Positions 1 to 8,413 of a DNA stretch of 37,666 nt are shown in pieces; position 1 is the stretch's first letter; each line of letters starts with the position of its first letter. A program made the translations under genes and the position numbers. The notes beneath the pieces were generated by a model that was not told the origin of the DNA, did not search any database, and saw nothing but the letters and a program-made list of their open reading frames with translations. Origin of the DNA: Candidatus Omnitrophota bacterium (GTDB taxonomy: Bacteria; Omnitrophota; Gorgyraeia; Gygaellales; Profunditerraquicolaceae); contig JACROS010000027.1 of assembly GCA_016214325.1 (NCBI GenBank), positions 1,157 through 38,822 on the forward strand. The letters are read 5' to 3'.

Positions 1-1602
1 CTATCATTTTTAATGGTAGCCTCATTTATTTTTTTGTCTGCTATTTTAGTGTCAGATTTTGCATTAGCCAAAGATAATCCTAATAAGGATTATGGAGACG
101 CCATTGTTGGTGCTTCTATTGCTGATGCGCGGACACTTGTGCCAATTCTTGCCTCTGATGGTGCATCAAGTGAAATTTGCGGGATGATTTTTAATGGGTT
201 AGTTAAATATGACAAAGATATTAATCTCGTTGGGGATTTAGCAGAGAGTTGGGAAATTACTAATGACGGCTTAGTGATTGTTTTTCATTTAAGAAAGAAT
301 GTACGTTGGCATGATGGTTTTCCTTTTACTGCCAGGGATGTTGAGTTTACTTTTCAGAAATTAATTGACCCAAATGTAAAAACTCCATATTCAGGTGATT
401 TTGAGAGGGTAAAATCACTGGAGGTAGTTGATGATTATACCTTAAAAGTTACTTATAAAGAACCTTTTGTTCCGGCATTAAGCAGCTGGGGGATGGCGAT
501 TATCCCTAAACATTTATTAGAAAAAGAGGATCTTAATACTACTAAATTTTCCCGTTATCCTATTGGTACTGGGCCATATAAGTTTAAGTCTTGGAAAACT
601 CAGGAAAAAATTGAACTAGAGGCTAATCCTGATTATTTTGAACATAAGCCTTTTATTGGACGTTATATTTCAAGAGTAATTCCTGATGAGTCAACAATTT
701 TTCTAGAATTGCAAACACAAGGAGTGGATTCTTCGGGAATTTCGCCATTACAATATACTCGTCAGACTGACACTCCATTTTTCAAGAAACATTACCGCAA
801 ATTTCGCCTGCCAAGTTTTTCTTATTTGTATCTTGGGTATAATTTAAGAGATGCTAAATTTAGCGATAAGCGGGTGCGTCAGGCATTAAATTATGCAGTG
901 GATAAGGATGAGATTATTAAGATTGTACTTCTTGGTTTGGGTAAAGTTGCTACTGGCCCATACTTGCCTGGTACATTTGCTTATAATGAATCGGTTCTAC
1001 CTGCTTCGTTTAATCCGGATAGGGCCAGAGAACTGTTAAAAGAGGCGGGTTGGATTGATTTAAATAACGACGGATGGCTTGAAAAAGACGGGAAGAGATT
1101 TGAATTTACGATTCTTACTAATCAGGGCAATGAAGAACGGCTGAAGGTAGCTCAAATTATTCAGCGCCGGCTTAAAGAAGTTGGAATAAAAGTAAATGTA
1201 AGAGTGGTAGAGTGGAGCGTGTTTTTAACTGAATTTATTGAAAAAAGAAAGTTTGAAACAGTGCTTTTAGGTTGGTCGTTGCCGAGGGAGCCGGATAATT
1301 ATGATATTTGGCATTCGTCTAAGACTGGTGAGGGACAGTTTAATTTTGTAGGATACAAAAATGCAGAAATAGATGATTTGTTAACGCAGGGAAGGCGAAC
1401 ATTTGATCAAGAAAAGAGAAAAGTTTTTTATCAAAAAGCGCATGAAATTCTCTACGATGATCAGCCTTATATGTTTATTTATGTTCCGGACGGGCTTTCA
1501 ATTTTACATAATCGTTTTGAGGGGATTGTTCCTGCTCCAATCGGCATAGGCTATAATTTTATTGACTGGTGGGTTCCAAAGGCAAAACAAAAATATAAAT
1601 GA
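1..1602 (+). CDS. Peptide ABC transporter substrate-binding protein, 5'-partial
   Basis: This is an SBP family 5 (DppA/OppA-type) extracellular solute-binding protein that would deliver peptides or similar solutes to the permeases encoded directly downstream. The reading frame is open to the left edge of the window, so the true start may lie outside; the first in-window ATG is at 13. The first 20 or so residues are hydrophobic and end in ALAK, like the end of a signal peptide. Family features include the stretch around FTARDVEFTFQKLIDP (about residues 107-122), GTGPYKFKSW (about residues 187-196), and the VRQALNYAVDKDEI segment in the middle. From the ATG it has 529 residues, which is full family length. 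Its stop overlaps the start of the next gene (ATGA), indicating an operon. The substrate cannot be told from sequence alone. Confidence 0.93.
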   Translation, partial: LSFLMVASFIFLSAILVSDFALAKDNPNKDYGDAIVGASIADARTLVPILASDGASSEICGMIFNGLVKYDKDINLVGDLAESWEITNDGLVIVFHLRKNVRWHDGFPFTARDVEFTFQKLIDPNVKTPYSGDFERVKSLEVVDDYTLKVTYKEPFVPALSSWGMAIIPKHLLEKEDLNTTKFSRYPIGTGPYKFKSWKTQEKIELEANPDYFEHKPFIGRYISRVIPDESTIFLELQTQGVDSSGISPLQYTRQTDTPFFKKHYRKFRLPSFSYLYLGYNLRDAKFSDKRVRQALNYAVDKDEIIKIVLLGLGKVATGPYLPGTFAYNESVLPASFNPDRARELLKEAGWIDLNNDGWLEKDGKRFEFTILTNQGNEERLKVAQIIQRRLKEVGIKVNVRVVEWSVFLTEFIEKRKFETVLLGWSLPREPDNYDIWHSSKTGEGQFNFVGYKNAEIDDLLTQGRRTFDQEKRKVFYQKAHEILYDDQPYMFIYVPDGLSILHNRFEGIVPAPIGIGYNFIDWWVPKAKQKYK

Positions 1603-2573
1603 TAACTTATATATTTCGTAGATTGTTTGGTTTGCTGCCGATGTTATTCGGGATTACCTTAATTAGCTTTATGGTGATTAAACTTGCGCCTGGAAAGCCG
1701 GTAATGTTGCAATATTCGCTTAATCCAAAGATTTCGCTGGATGAAATTAAGCGCCTTGAGAAAATTGAGGGATTTGATAAACCGCTTTATGTGCAATATT
1801 TTAATTGGCTGGGTAATCTTTCGCGTTTTAACTTTGGGAGGTCTATTTCAGATGGTAGATTTGTTATGGATAAAATTGTTGAGCGCTTACCTGTGACATT
1901 ATCCATAAATATACTTTCATTATTTCTGATTTTTCTGATTGCAGTTCCCTGGGGTATCAGGTCAGCATTAAAACAGGGTTCAACTTTTGACAGGGTTTCT
2001 ACCTTGGTAATGTTTTTATTATTTGCTGCTCCAACATTCTGGTTGGCGCTTCTTTTGATGCAGCTTTTTTGTATACAATTTGGATGGCTGCCTATATCTG
2101 GGATAACTTCGCTTGATTTTGAACATTTTAATTGGTGGCAAAAAGTATTTGATATAGGAAGGCATTTGTTTTTGCCTGTATTAGTTTCCGGATTGGCTGG
2201 ATTTGCTGGTATTTGCCGGTATATGCGCTCAAATATGATTGAAGCTTTACAGCAGCCGTATATTTATACTGCGCGGGCAAAAGGATTATCTGAGAATAAG
2301 ATAATTTATAAGCATGCTTTGCGTAATGCGCTTCTTCCGATTGTTACAATTTTAGGCTTATCTTTGCCCGGTCTTTTGGGCGGTAGTATTATTTTTGAGT
2401 CAATTTTTGCAATTCCTGGGATCGGCAGGCTTTTTTATGAGGCTGCTATGATGAGAGATATTAATTTAATTATGGCAGAGATTATTTTAGTTGCGGTATT
2501 AACAATGCTTGGTAATTTAATTGCTGATGTTTTGTATGCTTATGTTGACCCGAGGATACGTTATAAAAAATAA
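1599..2573 (+). CDS. dppB: ABC transporter permease, DppB/OppB type
   Basis: This is the first inner-membrane permease of the peptide transporter (BPD_transp_1 family, 324 residues, normal length). The N-terminus MITYIFRRLFGLLPMLFGIT is the typical DppB start, with the first membrane helix. Further hydrophobic segments lie near residues 100-165 and 185-205. The cytoplasmic EAA loop that docks on the ATPases is visible at about residues 224-250 (TARAKGLSENKIIYKHALRN), followed by the family motif PGLLGGSIIFE. The start overlaps the binding-protein stop by 4 bases, so the two are translationally coupled. Close homologues move dipeptides, oligopeptides or nickel, so the gene symbol reflects family only. 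Confidence 0.92.
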   Translation: MITYIFRRLFGLLPMLFGITLISFMVIKLAPGKPVMLQYSLNPKISLDEIKRLEKIEGFDKPLYVQYFNWLGNLSRFNFGRSISDGRFVMDKIVERLPVTLSINILSLFLIFLIAVPWGIRSALKQGSTFDRVSTLVMFLLFAAPTFWLALLLMQLFCIQFGWLPISGITSLDFEHFNWWQKVFDIGRHLFLPVLVSGLAGFAGICRYMRSNMIEALQQPYIYTARAKGLSENKIIYKHALRNALLPIVTILGLSLPGLLGGSIIFESIFAIPGIGRLFYEAAMMRDINLIMAEIILVAVLTMLGNLIADVLYAYVDPRIRYKK

Positions 2574-2582
2574 AATTATAAA

Positions 2583-3377
2583 ATGCAGAATAAATCATTA
2601 AATATTGGAATTCTAATTATTGGTTTCTTAACTATTATTGCTATTTTAGCTCCGCTTGTCAGCCCGTTTGACCCTTCAGTTATTGACCAGGATAGTTTGT
2701 TAATGCCTCCGTCTTTAAAGCATTTTTTAGGAACAGATACTTTAGGCAGGGACCTTTTTAGCCGTATTGTTTTTGGAGCAAGAATATCTTTAGGGATTGG
2801 TTTGGTGGCAGTGGGGATTGCTACTCTTGTTGGGCTTATATTAGGTGCGGCTGCCGGGTTTTACGGCGGCAGGATAGACGGGTTAATAATGCGCTTTGTA
2901 GATATCATGCTTTGTTTTCCTACTTTTTATTTAATTTTGGCTGTAGCGGCTATTTTGGGGCCGTCTATATTTAACATTATGATTATTGTTGGGCTCACTA
3001 GCTGGATGGGAGTGGCGCGCCTTGTGCGCGGCGAGATCCTTTCATTAAAAGAGAGAGAATTTATTCAGGCTGAAAAATCTATTGGTGCATCAAATTTGCG
3101 AATTATTATTCGCCATTTGATTCCAAATGCTATTGGGCCGGTTTTAGTGAGTGCAACTCTTGGAATCGGAGGAGCAATTCTTCTTGAATCGGGATTAAGT
3201 TTCTTGGGTTTAGGCGTTCAGCCGCCTACTCCGAGTTGGGGTAATATTTTAATTGAGTCAAAATCCACTCTGGGTGTAGCTTGGTGGATTACTGTTTTTC
3301 CTGGCCTTGCAATACTAACCACTATTTTAGGATTTAACCTGATTGCCGAGGGCCTAAAAAAGAAATTAGGCGGTTGA
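2583..3377 (+). CDS. dppC: ABC transporter permease, DppC/OppC type
   Basis: This is the second permease of the transporter (264 residues). It has the DppC layout: one N-terminal membrane helix, the conserved HFLGTDTLGRDLFSRIVFGA segment at about residues 47-66 (family motif), then a membrane domain. The EAA loop is at about residues 160-180 (AEKSIGASNLRIIIRHLIPN). The C-terminal family motif ESGLSFLGLGVQPPTPSWG is intact. It follows dppB by 9 bases and its stop sits just ahead of the ATPase start, so it belongs to the same operon. It lacks the longer N-terminal tail of some OppC proteins. It is expected to pair with DppB in the inner membrane. Confidence 0.92.
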   Translation: MQNKSLNIGILIIGFLTIIAILAPLVSPFDPSVIDQDSLLMPPSLKHFLGTDTLGRDLFSRIVFGARISLGIGLVAVGIATLVGLILGAAAGFYGGRIDGLIMRFVDIMLCFPTFYLILAVAAILGPSIFNIMIIVGLTSWMGVARLVRGEILSLKEREFIQAEKSIGASNLRIIIRHLIPNAIGPVLVSATLGIGGAILLESGLSFLGLGVQPPTPSWGNILIESKSTLGVAWWITVFPGLAILTTILGFNLIAEGLKKKLGG

Positions 3378-3379
3378 TT

Positions 3380-4174
3380 ATGGAAAATTTATTGGAAGTT
3401 AAAAACTTAAAAGTTGAATTTTTCTCAAATAAAAGCCTGGTGCCTGTTATTGATGGGGCCACTTTTTTTATTAAAAAAGATGAAATTCTGGTTTTAGCAG
3501 GAGAATCTGGTTCGGGAAAGACTTTAACTGCTTTATCTATTACCAAGATTTTGCCTAATAGTGCAATTATTACTGCAGGAAGTGCTAAGTTTATGGGAGT
3601 TGATTTGTTGACAATGGATGAGAAAGCTTTAACTGATATTAGAGGCAGGGAAATTGCCTATATTTTTCAAGAGCCAACCAGTTATTTAAATCCTGTTTTT
3701 ACTGTTGGTATTCAAATTACAGAAGTAATAATGCTTCATCAAAATAAGAATAAATTAGATGCATTTAATGAGGCAAAAGAGTTGTTAAGTCTTGTCAAAA
3801 TAAAAGATCCCCAGAGGGTTTTATCTAGTTATCCACACCAGCTCTCCGGGGGGATGAATCAGCGGGTTTTTTTGGCAATGGCTTTGGCATGTAAGCCGAA
3901 GCTCTTAATAGCTGACGAGCCAACAACTGCTTTAGATGTAACTATTGAAGCGCAAATATTACAGTTGTTACTAGACCTTAAGAAAACAATGGGTTTTTCC
4001 TTGTTGTTTATTACACATAATTTGTCGATTGCTAAAAAAATTGCTGACCGTATTTGTGTAATGTGTAAAGGAAAGATTGTTGAAGAGGGCAGTGTGGATA
4101 AAATTTTTGATGCGCCGGAGCATTTTCATACGCGTGAGCTGATAAATGCTTACGAGAAAATAGGAAAGCTATAA
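3380..4174 (+). CDS. dppD: Peptide ABC transporter ATP-binding protein, DppD/OppD type
   Basis: This is one of the two ATPases that power the transporter. Walker A (GESGSGKT) is at residues 41-48, the ABC signature LSGGMNQR begins near 155, and Walker B with the catalytic Glu (LLIADEP) is near 175-181; the switch His is in FITHNLS. I chose ATG 3380 (MENLLEVKNL) rather than TTG 3374 because the AGGCGG ribosome site at 3368-3373 would abut the TTG. At 264 residues it is shorter than classical OppD (about 320-330). It stops right after the ATPase core and lacks the usual C-terminal oligopeptide-transporter extension. A palindromic repeat lies directly after the stop. Confidence 0.92.
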   Translation: MENLLEVKNLKVEFFSNKSLVPVIDGATFFIKKDEILVLAGESGSGKTLTALSITKILPNSAIITAGSAKFMGVDLLTMDEKALTDIRGREIAYIFQEPTSYLNPVFTVGIQITEVIMLHQNKNKLDAFNEAKELLSLVKIKDPQRVLSSYPHQLSGGMNQRVFLAMALACKPKLLIADEPTTALDVTIEAQILQLLLDLKKTMGFSLLFITHNLSIAKKIADRICVMCKGKIVEEGSVDKIFDAPEHFHTRELINAYEKIGKL

Positions 4175-4179
4175 TTAAT

Positions 4180-4265
4180 GTCATTGCGAGGAGTCCTCCC
4201 TAGGAGGATGACGAAGCAATCTCGTTTTTTAGATTGCTTCGCTCCCTGCGGTCGCTCGCAATGAC
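4180..4265. repeat. Palindromic intergenic repeat between the two ATPase genes
   Basis: The outer arms GTCATTGCGAG (4180-4190) and CTCGCAATGAC (4255-4265) are perfect inverted copies. Inside are a second perfect pair, GAAGCAATCT (4213-4222) and AGATTGCTTC (4231-4240), around a CGTTTTTT loop, and a small CCTCC/GGAGG hairpin near 4195-4207. It has no coding potential. Repeats of this GTCATTGCGAG...CTCGCAATGAC type are, from general knowledge, common dispersed intergenic elements in many environmental bacterial genomes. Here it separates two genes of one operon and could act as an RNA hairpin that tunes expression of the second ATPase; that role is inference. Confidence 0.85.
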
Positions 4266-4279
4266 GGAGTTAAAATAAG

Positions 4280-5032
4280 ATGATTTTAGAAATTAAAAAT
4301 TTAACTAAAACTTTTGTCATTGAGCGCGGGGTATTTAAAGCTGAAGCAGGTTTGGTAAAAGCGCTCGACGGTGTCAGTTTTAGCGTAAATGAATTTGATA
4401 CTTTGGGGATTGTCGGTGAATCTGGTTCTGGTAAGACGACTCTTGCAAAGATAATTATTAATCTTATTCCAGCAACAAGCGGAGAAGTTGTGTTTGATAA
4501 CGAGTTAATTAAGAATATCAGAAAAGATGTACAGATAGTTTTTCAGAATCCGTATAATAGCCTTAATCCGAAAATGCGTATTGCTGAGATACTTTCTGAG
4601 CCGCTGTTAATTCATCATATTGTGCCGCGGCCATTTGTTAAAGAAAGAGCATTAGAGCTTTTGCGGTTGGTAGGTCTTGATGAAAATGTTTTAGGCCGGT
4701 ATCCGATTGAGTTTTCAGGCGGCCAGAGGCAGAGAATTTGTATTGCTCGTGCTTTGGCAAGCCAGCCAAAGTTTATAATATTAGACGAGCCGATTTCTTC
4801 TTTAGATGTAACTATCCAGGCGCAAATGCTGGATTTGTTTTTGGAGCTTAAGCAAAGGTTGAGGCTAACTTATATTTTTGTCAGTCACAACTTGGCAGTT
4901 GTTAGGCATATTGCTGATTCTGTGCTTGTGATGGAGAATGGGAAAGTAGTTGAAACAGGGAGCCGGGAAGAGATTTTTTATTCACCGAAGCATCCTTATA
5001 CCAAGGCTTTATTAGATGCGGCAAGAAGCTAG
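4280..5032 (+). CDS. dppF: Peptide ABC transporter ATP-binding protein, DppF/OppF type
   Basis: This is the second ATPase of the transporter (250 residues). Walker A GESGSGKT is at 46-53, the Q-loop is in IVFQNPYNSLNP, the signature FSGGQRQR is near residue 146 and Walker B is FIILDEP. The switch histidine is in VSHNLAVV. The C-terminus carries the family motif SPKHPYTKALL and ends soon after, so it is shorter than classical OppF. The start lies 14 bases after the inner edge of the palindromic repeat and has only a weak A-rich ribosome site (AAAATAAG), so expression may depend on the shared transcript. It forms the ATPase heterodimer with the upstream gene product. Confidence 0.92.
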   Translation: MILEIKNLTKTFVIERGVFKAEAGLVKALDGVSFSVNEFDTLGIVGESGSGKTTLAKIIINLIPATSGEVVFDNELIKNIRKDVQIVFQNPYNSLNPKMRIAEILSEPLLIHHIVPRPFVKERALELLRLVGLDENVLGRYPIEFSGGQRQRICIARALASQPKFIILDEPISSLDVTIQAQMLDLFLELKQRLRLTYIFVSHNLAVVRHIADSVLVMENGKVVETGSREEIFYSPKHPYTKALLDAARS

Positions 5033-5048
5033 ATTGGTTGTATTTTGC

Positions 5049-5076
5049 TTGCGTTTTAAAGAGGAATATATATAAT
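5049..5076 (+). promoter_or_regulatory. Candidate sigma70 promoter for marC-glgC
   Basis: A perfect -10 TATAAT is at 5071-5076, preceded 16 bases earlier by a weak -35 TTGCGT (5049-5054). The predicted transcript start (about 5083) is almost at the ATG at 5085, so the mRNA would be leaderless or nearly so. No Shine-Dalgarno lies between the -10 and the ATG. Confidence 0.5.
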
Positions 5077-5084
5077 ATAGTTCT

Positions 5085-5477
5085 ATGGAAAACTTTCAAC
5101 CATTTTTATTAAGTTTTATTCCAATTTTTGTTGCTGTGGATGCAATTGGAAATATCCCTTTGTTTGTGTCACTTGTTCAGGGTACGACAAAGGCGCAAAA
5201 ATTGGGAGTTTTTCCTTTGGGCACTCCACTTATTACAGGGCCTGCTGTATTGACCACTACTTTAATGATGCTGGATAATTATGGCCTTGTTGCTACGTTT
5301 GTTTCTTTACTTTTAAATATGTTTATTGTTTGGGTAACTTTAGTTAAGGCGGATAATATTATGAAAATTCTTGGCGAGGGAGGCACGCGTGCTTTTGCCA
5401 AGATTATGTATATACTTCTTGCAGCTATTAGTATTATGATGATCCGCCGTGGAATTTTAGGAGTGTTGATAAAATGA
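5085..5477 (+). CDS. MarC-family membrane protein, internally shortened
   Basis: This belongs to the MarC/UPF0056 family of inner-membrane proteins of uncertain function. Family members have about 200-215 residues and six membrane helices; this one has 130. The N-terminal block (helix 1 with IPIFVAVDAIGNIPLFVSLV, residues 12-31) and the second-half motif FPLGTPLITGPAVLTT (43-58) are both clear. In family members about 75 residues, including two helices, lie between them. Here K39 passes directly into L40-G41-V42-F43. Losing two helices keeps the topology of the remainder, but the protein may not work. The stop overlaps the glgC start (ATGA), so the frame is kept to the end. See the finding on internal deletions. 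Confidence 0.8.
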   Translation: MENFQPFLLSFIPIFVAVDAIGNIPLFVSLVQGTTKAQKLGVFPLGTPLITGPAVLTTTLMMLDNYGLVATFVSLLLNMFIVWVTLVKADNIMKILGEGGTRAFAKIMYILLAAISIMMIRRGILGVLIK

Positions 5478-6700
5478 TGAAGAAGGTGCTTACTTTTATT
5501 ATGGCTGGAGGTAAAGGGGAGAGGTTATTTCCTTTAACTAAGGATCGCACAAAGCCGGCAGTGCCATTTGGCGGAATTTATCGAATTATTGATTTTACTT
5601 TGAGCAATTGTATTAATTCAGGCTTACGTCGTATTTATGTATTGACTCAGTATAAGTCAGCGTCTTTACAAAGACATATTCGTTTGGGATGGAATTTTCT
5701 ACCTTCAGAGTTGGAACAGTTTATTGAGTTATTGCCTGCGCAGCAAAGAATTGGCGATACCTGGTATTTGGGTACAGCTGATGCAATTTACCAGAATTTT
5801 TATGCTGTTGAAATGGATAAGTCTGATGAAGTCTTAATTTTAGCTGGCGACCACGTTTATAAAATGAATTATTACGCCATGATAGACTATCATCGTGCCG
5901 TTGATGCGGATTTAACTGTGGGGGTAGTGGAAGTTTGTAAGGAGCGTTCCAGCCAACTGGGTGTTGTTGAGGTGGATAGCAATGGAACTGTTATTGGTTT
6001 TCAAGAAAAGCCAAAACACCCAAAGACAATTCCAGCTCACCCGGATAAAATTTACGCTTCTATGGGGATCTATGTTTTTAAACACGAGGTTCTTGAACAG
6101 GAATTAATGGAAGATGCAAAAAGAGCTGGTTCAAACCATGATTTTGGCAAAGATATAATTCCCGGCATGATTAAGAAAGGTGCAAAGATTGCCGCCTATA
6201 ATTTTATTGATGAAAATAAAAAAGAGGCGCAATACTGGCGTGATATCGGAGAAATTGATGCTTATTTTGAGGCAAATATGGATTTAACTAAGGCTGATCC
6301 AATTTTTAATTTGTATGACCGGGCTTGGCCAATAAGAACTTTTCAGGAACAATTTCCTCCGGTAAAAACGATTCATGCTGGAGAAGAAATGGCTGGAAGA
6401 GTGGGGCTTGCGCTTGATTCTATAGTTTCTCATGGATGCGTTATAAGCGGCGGTAGAATTCAGCGTTCTGTGCTTTCTCCTAATGTGAGGATTAATAGCT
6501 ATTCTGAAGTTTATGATTCAATTTTGATGGAAGGTGTTAATGTCGGCAGGTATGCCAAAATTAAAAGGGCAATTATTGATAAGGATGTAGATATTCCTCA
6601 AGGAATGGTTATTGGTTATGATATTAGTGAGGATAAAAAGCGTTTTTATGTGACGGATTCTGGTATTGTAGTAGTGGCAAAGGGGACAGAGATTAAATGA
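5474..6700 (+). CDS. glgC: Glucose-1-phosphate adenylyltransferase
   Basis: GlgC makes ADP-glucose from glucose-1-phosphate and ATP, the committed step of bacterial glycogen synthesis. The N-terminal nucleotidyltransferase domain begins with AGGKGERLFPLTKDRTKPA (about residues 11-29), including the family Arg and Lys. Further family motifs are GTADAIYQN, the metal/sugar site AGDHVYKMNY, GFQEKP and the YWRDIGEIDAYFEANMDL block. The C-terminal third is the left-handed beta-helix with hexapeptide-like repeats (IVSHGCVISGGRIQRSVLSP). Length (408) is normal. The start overlaps the marC stop, and the stop overlaps the next gene by 4 bases. No other glycogen genes are in the window. Confidence 0.96.
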   Translation: MMKKVLTFIMAGGKGERLFPLTKDRTKPAVPFGGIYRIIDFTLSNCINSGLRRIYVLTQYKSASLQRHIRLGWNFLPSELEQFIELLPAQQRIGDTWYLGTADAIYQNFYAVEMDKSDEVLILAGDHVYKMNYYAMIDYHRAVDADLTVGVVEVCKERSSQLGVVEVDSNGTVIGFQEKPKHPKTIPAHPDKIYASMGIYVFKHEVLEQELMEDAKRAGSNHDFGKDIIPGMIKKGAKIAAYNFIDENKKEAQYWRDIGEIDAYFEANMDLTKADPIFNLYDRAWPIRTFQEQFPPVKTIHAGEEMAGRVGLALDSIVSHGCVISGGRIQRSVLSPNVRINSYSEVYDSILMEGVNVGRYAKIKRAIIDKDVDIPQGMVIGYDISEDKKRFYVTDSGIVVVAKGTEIK

Positions 6701-7146
6701 TTAGAAAAGCTCAGATAAAAGATATAAAAGCAATTCAAGCGTTGATTAATGGTTTTGCCAAGAAAGATTTAATGCTGCCGCGTTCTCTAAATGAGTTGTA
6801 TGAAAACGTGCGTGATTTCTGGGTTATTGAAGAAAAAAATAATATTTTAGGTTGTGTTGCTTTGCATATTTCCTGGGATGATTTGGCTGAAGTTAAGTGC
6901 TTGGCGGTTGCAAAGAGCTATCAGAATAAAGGCTTAGGCAGAAAACTTGTAGAGGCTTGTCTTGATGAAGCAAGGCAAATGGGTGCTAAGAAGATTTTTG
7001 TATTAACTTACAAACCGGAATTTTTTAAATCCCTTGGTTTTAAGAAAACCACTCACAACAGCCTACCTCATAAAGTCTGGGCAGAGTGTATTAATTGCTG
7101 TAAATTCCCAGATTGTCAGGAAATTGCTTTGTTAAAAAGCTTGTGA
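6697..7146 (+). CDS. GNAT acetyltransferase, short N-acetylglutamate synthase type
   Basis: This is a single-domain GNAT enzyme of 149 residues. The acetyl-CoA binding motif A is visible as VAKSYQNKGLGRKLVEACLDEA (about residues 69-90; the Q/R-x-x-G-x-G/A loop). The C-terminus LPHKVWAECINCCKFPDCQE closely resembles the tail of the short ArgA-like N-acetylglutamate synthases, which acetylate glutamate to start arginine synthesis. The Cys-rich tail (CINCCKFPDC) may bind a metal. Assignment to N-acetylglutamate synthase is by family resemblance, as no other arginine gene is nearby. It overlaps glgC by 4 bases and is probably on the same transcript. Confidence 0.75.
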   Translation: MIRKAQIKDIKAIQALINGFAKKDLMLPRSLNELYENVRDFWVIEEKNNILGCVALHISWDDLAEVKCLAVAKSYQNKGLGRKLVEACLDEARQMGAKKIFVLTYKPEFFKSLGFKKTTHNSLPHKVWAECINCCKFPDCQEIALLKSL

Positions 7147-7168
7147 AAAAGAATATTTATGTTATAAT
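7141..7168 (+). promoter_or_regulatory. Candidate promoter for the acyl-CoA dehydrogenase/Etf operon
   Basis: TATAAT at 7163-7168 is preceded by TTGTGA at 7141-7146 with a 16-base spacer. This would give a leader of about 60 bases ending in the strong ribosome site GGAGGAG (about 7220-7227) ahead of the ATG at 7233. The -35 box overlaps the stop codon region of the upstream gene. Confidence 0.5.
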
Positions 7169-7232
7169 TCTTAATTTGAAATTTACATTTAGGAATAATA
7201 ATCTTTAAGCGAAAACAATCGGAGGAGTAAAA

Positions 7233-8384
7233 ATGGATTATTTGTTGACTGAAGAGCAAAAAATGGTTAGAGATTTAGCTAAGAAAATCGCCGATGAAAA
7301 AATTCGTCCGGTAGCTGCTAAATATGACCAGACTGAAGAATATCCTTGGGAGGTAATTAAAGTTATTGCTGAAGCAGGCCTTTTTGGTTTATTTATTCCT
7401 GAAGCATATGGAGGTATGGGTGTAAATGTGCTTAACCTTTGTCTTGCAACTGAAGAATTATCTCGTGCTTGCGGCGGTATTGCTGTTTGCTATGCTGCTT
7501 CAGCTTTAGGTACATTTCCAATTGTTTTATTTGGCAATGAGGAACAAAAGAAGAAGTATCTTCCTGACTTAGCAAGCGGTAAAAAAGTGGCTGCTTTTGC
7601 TGTTACTGAACCCGAGGCTGGGTCTGATGCTTCTGCAATTAAAACTACAGCAAAAAAAGAAGGCGACCATTATGTGTTAAACGGTTTAAAGCATTTCATT
7701 ACCAATGGTGGTGATGCAGAGACCTATGTGGTAATTGCCATGACTGATAAGACAAAAGGAGCTCGTGGAGCTTCTGCATTTATAGTTGAAAAAGGTACTA
7801 AGGGCTTTAGCTTTGGGAAAAAAGAGGATAAGTTTGGTATTCGTGCTTCTTCTACTAGAGAGTTGATTTTTACTGATTGTAAGATTCCTAAAGAAAATTT
7901 GCTTTCTAAAGAAGGCATGGGTTTTATTGTGACTATGCGTACCTTTGATATGTCGCGTCCGGGTGTGGCTGCTCAAGCTTTGGGGATTGCCCAGGGAGCA
8001 ATGGATCATGCGGTAAAATATGCCAAAGAAAGACATCAGTTTGAGAAACAGATTTCTAGTTTTCAGGGCATTCAGTGGATGATTGCTGATATGGCCACAG
8101 AAATTGAAGCTGCAAGAGCGCTTATTTATGCAACTGCTCGTATGGTTGATGCTGGGATCACTGGAGTTTCTAAAGAATCGGCGATGGCTAAAATGTATGC
8201 TTCAGACGTGGCTATGAAGGTAAGTATTGATGCCTTGCAGATTTTTGGCGGATATGGCTATATGAAAGATTATCCGATAGAAAAATACGTGCGTGATGCC
8301 AAGATTACCCAGATTTACGAGGGAACTAATCAGATTCAGCGTAACATCATTGGTTTGCAGGTGATTAAAGAGATGGGGAAATAA
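7233..8384 (+). CDS. Acyl-CoA dehydrogenase
   Basis: This is an FAD-dependent acyl-CoA dehydrogenase of 383 residues, the usual length for the short-chain group. The family signatures are intact: FAVTEPEAGSDASAIKT (about residues 126-142) for the FAD/substrate site, GLKHFITNGG, ERHQFEKQISSFQGIQ, and the C-terminal FGGYGYMKDYPIEKYVRDAK followed by YEGTNQIQR, which carries the catalytic Glu in short-chain members (butyryl-CoA dehydrogenase type). With the Etf genes downstream it could work as the dehydrogenase of a bifurcating Bcd-EtfAB type complex (crotonyl-CoA or another enoyl-CoA reduced by NADH, with ferredoxin reduced as well), or simply feed electrons from acyl-CoA oxidation to Etf. The exact acyl-CoA cannot be read from the sequence. 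Confidence 0.94.
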   Translation: MDYLLTEEQKMVRDLAKKIADEKIRPVAAKYDQTEEYPWEVIKVIAEAGLFGLFIPEAYGGMGVNVLNLCLATEELSRACGGIAVCYAASALGTFPIVLFGNEEQKKKYLPDLASGKKVAAFAVTEPEAGSDASAIKTTAKKEGDHYVLNGLKHFITNGGDAETYVVIAMTDKTKGARGASAFIVEKGTKGFSFGKKEDKFGIRASSTRELIFTDCKIPKENLLSKEGMGFIVTMRTFDMSRPGVAAQALGIAQGAMDHAVKYAKERHQFEKQISSFQGIQWMIADMATEIEAARALIYATARMVDAGITGVSKESAMAKMYASDVAMKVSIDALQIFGGYGYMKDYPIEKYVRDAKITQIYEGTNQIQRNIIGLQVIKEMGK

Positions 8385-8413
8385 GCTGTTAACTCTGCAA
8401 AAGGGGTAAAACA

